Source of the DNA: Pelobacter sp. UBA5610
GTDB taxonomy: Bacteria > Desulfobacterota > Desulfuromonadia > Desulfuromonadales > Syntrophotaleaceae
NCBI GenBank assembly: GCA_002424645.1
Contig: DIKU01000027.1
Location: 9,367 to 14,881, forward strand
DNA length: 5,515 nt
Direction: 5' to 3'
The notes beneath the pieces are model-generated. The model was not told the DNA's origin, ran no database searches, and worked only from the letters and a program-made list of their open reading frames with translations. Shown piece by piece: positions 1 through 4,982 of the stretch. Each line of letters starts with the position of its first letter. The first letter of the stretch is position 1. The position numbers and the translations under genes are program-made.

Positions 1-329
1 TGGATGTGGTACGCATCGCTATTCCGCTGCTGATCTATTTTGTCATCATGTTTGTCGTGTCTTTCTTCATGAGCTGGAAGGCCGGTGCGGATTACGAGCG
101 TAGTGCCACCCTGTCCTTTACCGCCGCCAGCAACAACTTTGAACTGGCCATTGCTGTCGCCATCTCGGTATTCGGCATCAATTCCGGCGAAGCCTTTGCC
201 GCTGTCATCGGCCCGTTGGTCGAAGTCCCGGTACTCATCAGCCTTGTGAACCTGTCCTTCTATTTCCAGCGTAAGTATTTCAAGGGACGCACGGCGTGCC
301 GCATAGAAACGGTGGATGTTCTGAAGTAA
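1..329 (+). CDS. acr3: Acr3-family arsenite efflux transporter, C-terminal part (5' end outside window)
   Basis: Inner-membrane carrier that exports arsenite, As(III), using the proton motive force. Only about the last 109 residues are present; the frame is open from base 3 to the left edge, so the gene starts upstream (the family is usually about 350 aa). The visible part has a hydrophobic helix (IPLLIYFVIMFVVSFF), then the signature LSFTAASNNFELAIAVA at about 36-52 counted from the GTG at base 6. Its Glu matches the conserved membrane glutamate that, with a Cys in an earlier helix not visible here, is needed for transport. A final helix begins at IGPLVEVPVLISLV. The tail after YFQRKYF is polar and contains one Cys, which is unremarkable. 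Acr3 and ArsB are unrelated families with the same job; this signature is Acr3. The next gene, a COG0701 permease 49 nt downstream on the same strand, is probably in the same operon. Family call firm from the signature. Confidence 0.93.
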   Translation, partial: DVVRIAIPLLIYFVIMFVVSFFMSWKAGADYERSATLSFTAASNNFELAIAVAISVFGINSGEAFAAVIGPLVEVPVLISLVNLSFYFQRKYFKGRTACRIETVDVLK

Positions 330-378
330 AGACGCCACCCCGCAATAAATTTCCCGCTTAAAATGAACAGGACCCGAC

Positions 379-1449
379 ATGCAGATCGATAACATCAAAA
401 ACTCTTCCGAAACCGTCCAGGAGGAAAATCCGCGTCGCACGCGCCTCTTCGCCGGCCTTGCCTTATTGGTAACCGCATGGTTCATGCTGTACCGTCAACT
501 GGCGGATTTTTCCAGGTTTCTGAGCTACGATGTTATCGGTTTGCAGCGTGAGTCACATTTGGGATCGGCTGTTGAGTTTTTCCTGTATGACACGCCCAAA
601 GTTCTGATGCTGCTGACCCTGGTGGTTTTTGCGGTCGGTGTACTGCGCAGTTTCATCACCCCGGAACTGACCCGCAAAATCCTTGCCGGACGCAGGGAAT
701 CGGCCGGCAATGTGCTGGCGGCGTTGCTCGGGGTGGTCACGCCTTTTTGCTCCTGCTCGGCGGTGCCCCTGTTTATCGGCTTCGTCACTGCAGGCATCCC
801 CCTGGGGGTCACTTTTTCGTTTTTGATCTCCGCGCCCATGGTCAATGAAATTGCGCTGGCGCTGTTATTCGGCCTGCTTGGCTGGAAAGTCGCGGCACTC
901 TATTTTGTGACGGGAATCGTGATTGCGATAATCGCCGGTTGGGTCATCGGCCGCATGAAACTTGAACCTTACGTGGAAGATTGGGTGCGTGACATGCAGG
1001 CACAGCAAATAGCCATGCCGGATACCCGCATGACCTGGGAGGAACGTTTCCAATTCGGCTTCGATGCGGTACAGGACATCGTTGGCAGGGTGTGGAAATT
1101 CGTGGTGCTGGGAATCCTGGCCGGGGCGGCCATTCACGGCTTTGTTCCCGAAAACTTCATGGCCGGGATCATGGGCAAAAGCGCCTGGTGGTCGGTGCCG
1201 CTGTCCGTGCTTATCGGCATCCCCATGTACACCAACGCTGCGGGGATGATTCCGGTGGTGGAGGCCCTTCTGGGCAAGGGGGCAGCGCTCGGCACCGTGT
1301 TGGCATTCATGATGAGTGTGATCGCGTTGTCGTTCCCGGAGATGGTCATTCTGCGCAAAGTACTGAAACCGAGACTTATCGCCACCTTTATCGGTGTTGT
1401 CGGTGCGGGAATTTTGGTGGTAGGTTATCTGTTTAATATGATCATATGA
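379..1449 (+). CDS. COG0701/DUF318 (ArsP_1-type) permease, probable metalloid or organoarsenical efflux
   Basis: Polytopic inner-membrane permease of 356 aa, a normal length for the family. A polar N-terminus (1-22) precedes helices at about 23-38, 73-90, 111-135, 141-167 and 172-191. A cytoplasmic-looking charged linker (193-235) leads to a second bundle (237-255, 271-298, 302-324, 334-353). Diagnostic motifs are TPFCSCSAVP (121-130, Cys124 and Cys126), SAPMVNEIA (151-159) and the second-half motif GIPMYTNAAGMIPV (280-293). The two halves look like related repeats. Family knowledge: ArsP of Campylobacter exports trivalent organoarsenicals, while relatives are linked to other metals, so the substrate here is inferred from the adjacent acr3. 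The start is supported by AGGA at 369-372, six bases before ATG. A 17-bp hairpin follows the stop directly. No symbol is given because COG0701 has several subfamilies. Confidence 0.88.
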   Translation: MQIDNIKNSSETVQEENPRRTRLFAGLALLVTAWFMLYRQLADFSRFLSYDVIGLQRESHLGSAVEFFLYDTPKVLMLLTLVVFAVGVLRSFITPELTRKILAGRRESAGNVLAALLGVVTPFCSCSAVPLFIGFVTAGIPLGVTFSFLISAPMVNEIALALLFGLLGWKVAALYFVTGIVIAIIAGWVIGRMKLEPYVEDWVRDMQAQQIAMPDTRMTWEERFQFGFDAVQDIVGRVWKFVVLGILAGAAIHGFVPENFMAGIMGKSAWWSVPLSVLIGIPMYTNAAGMIPVVEALLGKGAALGTVLAFMMSVIALSFPEMVILRKVLKPRLIATFIGVVGAGILVVGYLFNMII

Positions 1450-1453
1450 GTCA

Positions 1454-1492
1454 TTCGAGCCGGGTGGATGTCAGGCATCCGCCCGGCTCGAA
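1454..1492 (+). terminator. Long inverted repeat between convergent genes, possible terminator
   Basis: Arms 1454-1470 and 1476-1492 form a 17-bp stem with a 5-base loop (tcagg) and a single non-Watson-Crick position. In plus-strand RNA that position is a U-G wobble; in minus-strand RNA it is a C-A mismatch, so the stem is better for the plus transcript. It starts 5 bases after the permease stop. The right arm encodes the last residues of the minus-strand gene, and that gene's stop codon lies in the loop. There is no T-run after the stem in either direction, so it is not a textbook intrinsic terminator. It may block read-through together with Rho or protect the 3' end of the mRNA. Confidence 0.6.
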
Positions 1493-1881
1493 GACCCTAA
1501 AAACCTGGCAAAATCCACCTGACCGGCGGAAAAGGATCGCTGCCCGATGGTCAGGTTCTCCAATCGCCCGCTCAAAATCAAAGTGCCGTAGGCATCGGCA
1601 ATCTGGCCGTCCTGACAGCCAATACGGACGATCTCTCCCTGCGCAGACAGCTCCTCGGGCGGCCCCATCACCGACCTGTCCCGCATCCAGCACAGGCAAA
1701 ACCGCCTCACCCGGTCCTCGCACCCGACAAGGCGCGCCTCGTCACGCAACCCGGCGACCAGCCGCGATGGAAAACCGTGCATGCAGCCGAACCAGACCAC
1801 CGGCAAAACCACTTCTCCACCGGGTTGTTCTATCCAGGCAAGAGTCTTGGGTCGCAACATAAGATCCTTTTGCAGATTCAT
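1471..1881 (-). CDS. Hypothetical protein, 136 aa, unknown family
   Basis: I do not recognise this protein. The start at 1881 is chosen because a strong ribosome binding site, AAGGAGG (1892-1886), lies 4 bases before ATG; the open frame extends to a GTG at 1938, but that GTG sits inside another SD-like run. The protein is soluble-looking with no signal peptide or clear membrane helix. The N-terminal third is rich in hydrophobic beta-like stretches (EVVLPVVWFGCMHGFPSRL, about 23-41). The middle is basic and has a CxC at 62-64, with further Cys at 33, 54 and 89. The C-terminal part (82-127) resembles alternating strands and ends in Ser/Arg/Ala. Codon use looks like genuine coding on this strand (many G/C third positions), and gene-like spacing on both sides supports reality. 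It is convergent with the permease and divergent from cysK. No function is proposed. Confidence 0.68.
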   Translation of the reverse strand: MNLQKDLMLRPKTLAWIEQPGGEVVLPVVWFGCMHGFPSRLVAGLRDEARLVGCEDRVRRFCLCWMRDRSVMGPPEELSAQGEIVRIGCQDGQIADAYGTLILSGRLENLTIGQRSFSAGQVDFARFLGSSSRADA

Positions 1882-1994
1882 CGCCCCTCCTTGTGCATAG
1901 TTGTAAGTAAACCATTGCCGTGCGGCGATGCAAGCCACCTCCTTCTGATATTCGAAGAAAAAAGAAACCTTTTAATCGTCTCAAATGGCTGATA

Positions 1995-2019
1995 TGCTAA
2001 TGACTTGAACCTATTAGCA
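1995..2019. promoter_or_regulatory. Perfect 7-bp inverted repeat, candidate operator upstream of cysK
   Basis: The arms tgctaat (1995-2001) and attagca (2013-2019) are exact reverse complements separated by 11 bases, so the arm centres are 18 bases apart, about two helical turns. This is the geometry of a dimeric regulator's site. The left arm overlaps the best -10 candidate for cysK (1993-1998), so a protein bound here could repress. Sulfur-responsive regulators (CymR or other Rrf2 proteins, or LysR types such as CysB) control cysK in other bacteria, but I cannot assign this site to any of them. Confidence 0.35.
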
Positions 2020-2066
2020 GCGGTACTGCGCCTGTCCGGAAAAAAACAGTCCCGCACACCGACTGC
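2017..2066 (+). other. Possible structured 5' leader of cysK
   Basis: In plus-strand RNA, gcagcggt (2017-2024) can pair with accg-a-ctgc (2058-2066), giving 8 bp with one bulged A. Immediately inside, actg (2025-2028) can pair with cagt (2047-2050), leaving an A-rich loop (run of seven A, 2040-2046). There is no U-tract after the stem, so it is not a terminator-type attenuator. It ends 34 bases before the cysK ribosome binding site. It matches no riboswitch I know (SAM, T-box) and could be chance. Confidence 0.22.
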
Positions 2067-2110
2067 AGCCAATCCCTATCTATGACCACCTTGGATCCCC
2101 GGAGGATGCC

Positions 2111-3031
2111 ATGCCGGCCGTTATCAGCCAGAACCCCCTTGGACAAATTCATAACACCCCCCTGGTGCGCATCAGCCGCCTGACCAGCCCGAACAGTGCT
2201 GCCGTGTGGGGAAAAATGGAAACCTCCAACCCCGGAGGCAGCGTTAAAGACCGTATCGCTCTGGCCATGGTCGAGGATGCGGAAAAACGCGGTTTGCTCA
2301 AACCCGGCGCTACCCTGGTCGAGCCGACCAGCGGCAACACCGGCATCGGCCTGGCGCTGGTATGCGCGGTCAAGGGCTACAAGCTGGTTTTGACCATGCC
2401 CGAAACCATGAGCATCGAACGCCAGCGCCTGCTGACGGCTTACGGTGCCGAACTGATTCTTACGCCCGGTTCTCATGGGATGCGCGGCTCCGTAGCGCTG
2501 GCGGAGGAAATGTCCGCCAAACATGGATATTACATCCCCATGCAATTCAGCAACCCGGCCAACCCCCTGGTTCATGAGCTGACCACCGGGCCGGAAATCA
2601 TAGCCGCCCTCGATGCTCCGGTCGATGCGTTTGTTGCCGGGGTTGGCACCGGCGGAACCATCACGGGAGTCGGCCGTGCCCTGCGTAGTCACAATTCGCA
2701 GGTGCATATTGCCGCGGTGGAACCTGCGGCCTCTCCGATTCTGTCCGGAGGTTCGCCCGGCCTGCACAAAATTCAGGGGATCGGCGCCGGGTTTATTCCT
2801 GACGTGCTCGACACCTCGATCTATCAGGAAGTCATGACCGTCAGCGACGAGGAAGCCTACAGCACCACCCGCCGCCTGGCTCGTGAAGAAGGATTGTTCG
2901 TCGGCATTTCCGCCGGCGCCAACGTTTTTGCCGCGCTGCAACTGGCCGAACGTCTCGGCCCCGGTAAAAACGTGGTGACCATTTTGTGCGACACGGGTGA
3001 ACGTTACCTGTCCGTCGGAGTCTTCGACTGA
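2111..3031 (+). CDS. cysK: Cysteine synthase (O-acetylserine sulfhydrylase), PLP-dependent
   Basis: Cytoplasmic enzyme that makes L-cysteine and acetate from O-acetyl-L-serine and sulfide. The 306-aa length is normal for CysK/CysM and there is no CBS regulatory domain. In order: substrate-entry segment NTPLVRISRL (15-24); SNPGGSVKDR (39-48) with the PLP Schiff-base Lys46; the substrate-binding loop PTSGNTG (72-78); the phosphate-binding loop GTGGT (179-183); EPAASPILSGG (204-214); HKIQGIGAGFIP (219-230), typical of CysK; GISAGAN (265-271); and C-terminal DTGERYLS (294-301). GGAGG (2101-2105) sits 5 bases before the chosen ATG. larE starts 28 nt after the stop, so the two are probably cotranscribed. 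CysM is an alternative, but the HKIQGIGAGFIP motif favours CysK. An inverted repeat overlaps the likely promoter. Confidence 0.96.
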   Translation: MPAVISQNPLGQIHNTPLVRISRLTSPNSAAVWGKMETSNPGGSVKDRIALAMVEDAEKRGLLKPGATLVEPTSGNTGIGLALVCAVKGYKLVLTMPETMSIERQRLLTAYGAELILTPGSHGMRGSVALAEEMSAKHGYYIPMQFSNPANPLVHELTTGPEIIAALDAPVDAFVAGVGTGGTITGVGRALRSHNSQVHIAAVEPAASPILSGGSPGLHKIQGIGAGFIPDVLDTSIYQEVMTVSDEEAYSTTRRLAREEGLFVGISAGANVFAALQLAERLGPGKNVVTILCDTGERYLSVGVFD

Positions 3032-3059
3032 CCCCAGGGTCCCATTCACCCGATATGCC

Positions 3060-3881
3060 ATGAGTTGTGAAGACAAATATAAAACGCTCCTGCAACAGCT
3101 GAGACGACTCGGCCCTGCCGCCGTGGCCTTTTCCGGCGGGGTCGATTCCACCTTGCTGCTGCGCGCCGCCATCGAAGCCCTCGGCACTGAAAAGGTGCTG
3201 GCCATCACCGCCGACTCGCCTTTCTTTCCCCGGTGGGAGCAGCAGGACAGCCAATCCCTCGCCCGGCAACTCGGTGCGCGGCAGATTCTCATCCAGTGTG
3301 ATCTGCTTGCCCTGCCGGAAGTCGCCCGCAACGATGCGATGCGTTGTTACCACTGCAAAAAAGCCCTTTTCGGCTTATGCCTGAAAGTCGCCGATGAGCA
3401 CGGGTTTTCCCTGATGCTGGACGGGACCAACCGCGACGACGACCACGATTACCGTCCCGGTCACCAGGCGGCCCTTGAGCTGGGAGTGCGTTCTCCTCTG
3501 GCCGAAGCCGGCCTGACCAAAAACGATATTCGAAATCTGAGCCGGCAACGCGATCTGCCAACCTGGGATCGCCCTGCGTTTGCCTGCCTCGCTTCGCGAA
3601 TACCTTACGGCACGGCCATCGACAGGGAACAACTCGCTCAGATCGAACAGTGCGAAACAGCACTGCGGACTTTGGGATTTAACGGAGTGCGCGCACGTCA
3701 CCATGGCCAGACCGTGCGTATCGAGATTACCCCCGGGCTGTTTCCTAAAATACTGGATGACGCAACCCGCCGCGCCGTCATTGCAGGCGCTAAAACTGCG
3801 GGATTCACCTACGTCTCCCTTGACCTGGAAGGCTATCGTACCGGAAGCCTCAACGAAGCCCTTAAACCACCGGATGCATAA
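3060..3881 (+). CDS. larE: LarE-family ATP-dependent sulfur transferase (three-cysteine type)
   Basis: PP-loop (adenine nucleotide alpha hydrolase-like) enzyme. In Lactobacillus plantarum, LarE adenylates the carboxylates of pyridinium-3,5-biscarboxylic acid mononucleotide and inserts sulfur while building the nickel-pincer cofactor of lactate racemase. Here (273 aa, normal length) the PP-loop SGGVDST is at 25-31, RCYHCKK at 95-101, DGTNRDDDHDYRPG at 121-134, ACLASRIPYGT at 175-185 with Cys176, and DLEGYRTGSLNE at 255-266. Cys96 and Cys99 lie where the L. plantarum protein has WYYA, so this is the three-cysteine version. The frame is open back to GTG 2997 inside cysK, but ATG 3060 puts the N-terminus at the family's usual distance from the PP-loop. 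No strong SD precedes it, so coupling to cysK translation is likely. No larA/B/C is visible, so the real acceptor molecule is unknown. Confidence 0.93.
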   Translation: MSCEDKYKTLLQQLRRLGPAAVAFSGGVDSTLLLRAAIEALGTEKVLAITADSPFFPRWEQQDSQSLARQLGARQILIQCDLLALPEVARNDAMRCYHCKKALFGLCLKVADEHGFSLMLDGTNRDDDHDYRPGHQAALELGVRSPLAEAGLTKNDIRNLSRQRDLPTWDRPAFACLASRIPYGTAIDREQLAQIEQCETALRTLGFNGVRARHHGQTVRIEITPGLFPKILDDATRRAVIAGAKTAGFTYVSLDLEGYRTGSLNEALKPPDA

Positions 3882-3966
3882 CCCCGTCTTCTGTGGGAAG
3901 AAGCTCTTGCCAACAACCTTGCTCCGACGTTTCCCCACATAAACTTTTGTCTTTGACGAGGGCGCG

Positions 3967-4395
3967 ATGAACAACTACCGAAGCCTGCTATGCGTCTGCT
4001 TCTGCGCCGGACTGATCGGCGCGCTGGCAAGCAGCGATGTTGCCTGGATGGCCGCCGCGGCAGGTCTGCCCCAATGGTGCGGCGTCAACCTGGTACCCGA
4101 ATGGACCTCGGACTGGATCTATCCGCGTCTGGTCATTGGAGGTCTGTGGGGTCTGGCTTACAGTGTCACCATCGGTTCCCCCCGCACGCGCACCGGGTGG
4201 ATGCGCAAAGGGCTGTGGGTCAGTTTGCTGCCCAGTGCCTGGCAGCTGTTTTACTTCTACCCGAGCCAGACAACCTTCGGGATTATGGGCCTTGGGCTGG
4301 GAACCCTCACACCGGTTTTTGTGGTTTTCTACAATCTGGTGTGGGGCGCCGTCACCGGCATCTTTGCCCGTGCCCTGTGGGGCCGCAGCCGCTGA
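3967..4395 (+). CDS. Small tryptophan-rich integral membrane protein, unknown function
   Basis: I do not recognise the family. The 142-aa protein has about four membrane segments: 6-24 (Cys-containing: LLCVCFCAGLIGAL), 53-70, 82-98, and a long hydrophobic stretch 104-136 that may be one or two helices. Ten of 142 residues are tryptophan. Basic residues sit in the short loop SPRTRTGWMRK (71-81) and the C-terminus (RALWGRSR), suggesting both are cytoplasmic. Helix 1 is a membrane anchor rather than a clear cleavable signal. The start is supported by GAGGG (3958-3962), 4 bases before ATG. An 85-base gap separates it from larE. Its stop is only 2 bases before the nuclease ATG, so the two genes are likely translationally coupled. 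Coding is supported by hydrophobic patterning and a good RBS. Confidence 0.82.
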   Translation: MNNYRSLLCVCFCAGLIGALASSDVAWMAAAAGLPQWCGVNLVPEWTSDWIYPRLVIGGLWGLAYSVTIGSPRTRTGWMRKGLWVSLLPSAWQLFYFYPSQTTFGIMGLGLGTLTPVFVVFYNLVWGAVTGIFARALWGRSR

Positions 4396-4397
4396 CA

Positions 4398-4907
4398 ATG
4401 AGGCTCCGCAAGCAAACAAACATCATCCTCACCTGCCTTCTGTGCGTGCTATTCCCGGCCGCGTTCGCCACAGCCGTCCCCGATCATCCCGGCCAGGTCA
4501 CCCGGGTCTATGACGGTGACACCATTGAAGTCGCAGGATTCGGCAAGGTGCGACTGCTCGGCATCGACGTCCCTGAAAGAAAAGCGTCAACCCGCGACCG
4601 CTACTTCACACGGCAAGGCGTCAAACCACACACCCTGCGCAAAATCCACTCCACCGCCCGGGAACTGGTCATTGAACACAGTTACGGGCAGACCGTCTCC
4701 CTCACCACCGAACGGCCGGCGCGCGACGCCTATGGCCGAATGCTCGCCTACGTCACCCTCCCCGATGGACGCATGCTCAACAAACTCCTGCTCGAACAAG
4801 GCTGCGCCGTGGTCTATCGGCGTTTCAATTTTTCCTTGAAAAAGCAATTTTTACAGGCGGAGGCAGAAGCGCGACGCAACAGACGAGGGATGTGGGCAAA
4901 ACCGTGA
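4398..4907 (+). CDS. Secreted staphylococcal-nuclease-like (thermonuclease) protein
   Basis: Calcium-dependent SNase-fold nuclease (PF00565) that cleaves DNA or RNA phosphodiesters; 169 aa. The N-terminus is a Sec signal peptide: a basic start (MRLRKQ), a hydrophobic core (about 8-20) and likely cleavage after AFA or ATA (24-26), so it should act in the periplasm or outside. Catalytic residues match S. aureus nuclease: Asp41 in VYDGDTIEV (Asp21), Arg52 and Asp57 in VRLLGIDVPE (Arg35, Asp40), Glu60 (Glu43), and Asp110 and Arg114 in RDAYGRMLAYV (Asp83, Arg87). The Thr41 equivalent is Val58. The segment between Glu60 and Arg114 is about 10 residues longer than in S. aureus. The frame is open far upstream, but ATG 4398 is the only start that gives the signal peptide; there is no clear SD, so translation probably relies on coupling to the preceding gene (TGA, 2 bases, ATG). 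The stop codon lies in the first unit of a heptad repeat array. Confidence 0.93.
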   Translation: MRLRKQTNIILTCLLCVLFPAAFATAVPDHPGQVTRVYDGDTIEVAGFGKVRLLGIDVPERKASTRDRYFTRQGVKPHTLRKIHSTARELVIEHSYGQTVSLTTERPARDAYGRMLAYVTLPDGRMLNKLLLEQGCAVVYRRFNFSLKKQFLQAEAEARRNRRGMWAKP

Positions 4908-4977
4908 CTGGTGACTAGCCTGTCCTTTGTCCTTTGTCATTGGCTTACAGCTTAAAACTTACAGCTTACAGCTAGCT
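4904..4977. repeat. Composite heptanucleotide tandem repeat array
   Basis: The gap between convergent genes is almost entirely 7-bp periodic. Two units of gtgact(g/a) fill 4904-4917. After a 4-base break (4918-4921), two units of gtccttt fill 4922-4935, then a transition unit gtcattg (4936-4942). Four units close to gcttaca fill 4943-4970, followed by gctagct (4971-4977), which contains the palindrome agctagct together with the preceding base. All units from 4922 onward are in the same 7-base phase although the unit sequence changes. The first unit includes the nuclease stop codon (4905-4907), and the array ends 5 bases before the end of the minus-strand gene. Short heptameric tandem repeats are known between genes in cyanobacteria (STRR) and I have the impression of similar tracts in Desulfuromonadales. 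No strong hairpin terminator is visible here. Confidence 0.8.
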
Positions 4978-4982
4978 TTCCT

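Larger units (their letters stand above)
1882..2110. promoter_or_regulatory. Divergent intergenic region between the unknown minus gene and cysK
   Basis: This 229-base gap must hold the promoters for both the minus-strand gene and cysK. It is more AT-rich in its middle (about 1945-2015) than the flanking genes, as expected for promoters. For cysK, a possible -10 TATGCT lies at 1993-1998, with only a poor -35 (ttttaa, 1970-1975) 17 bases upstream. On the minus strand TTGAGA (1984-1979) could be a -35, but no good -10 follows at the right distance. The region also holds the inverted repeat at 1995-2019, a possible folded leader at 2017-2066 and a second SD-like run on the minus strand at 1944-1937. 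I found no tRNA or recognisable riboswitch. Confidence 0.45.

Noticed and set aside
1446..1862. Plus-strand frame of 138 codons overlapping the permease stop (ATGA overlap)
   Set aside because: The product is very rich in Arg, Pro and Ser with no domain, lies antisense to the better-supported minus gene, and has no convincing SD. The ATGA overlap alone is not enough.
1882..2110. T-box or SAM riboswitch before cysK
   Set aside because: I found neither a T-box consensus nor SAM riboswitch core elements, and no terminator before the start.
2997..3059. N-terminal extension of LarE from GTG 2997
   Set aside because: It overlaps the last 12 codons of cysK and adds 21 residues with no family counterpart; ATG 3060 matches usual LarE length.
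1997..3331. Long minus-strand frame of 444 codons antisense to cysK and larE
   Set aside because: Both sense-strand genes are unmistakable from catalytic motifs. The antisense product is Gly/Arg/His-rich without recognisable motifs, as expected for a shadow of GC-rich codons.
3882..3966. Possible terminator after larE (cttct / agaag)
   Set aside because: Only a 5-bp stem with no T-run; too weak to report as a terminator.
3990..4397. Upstream 136-codon extension of the nuclease frame
   Set aside because: It runs entirely inside the membrane-protein gene in another frame, and using it would bury the signal peptide in mid-protein.
4922..4977. Direct repeats considered as a CRISPR or attachment site
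   Set aside because: Units are 7 bp without spacers, and there is no integrase or cas gene nearby; the tract is a short tandem repeat.
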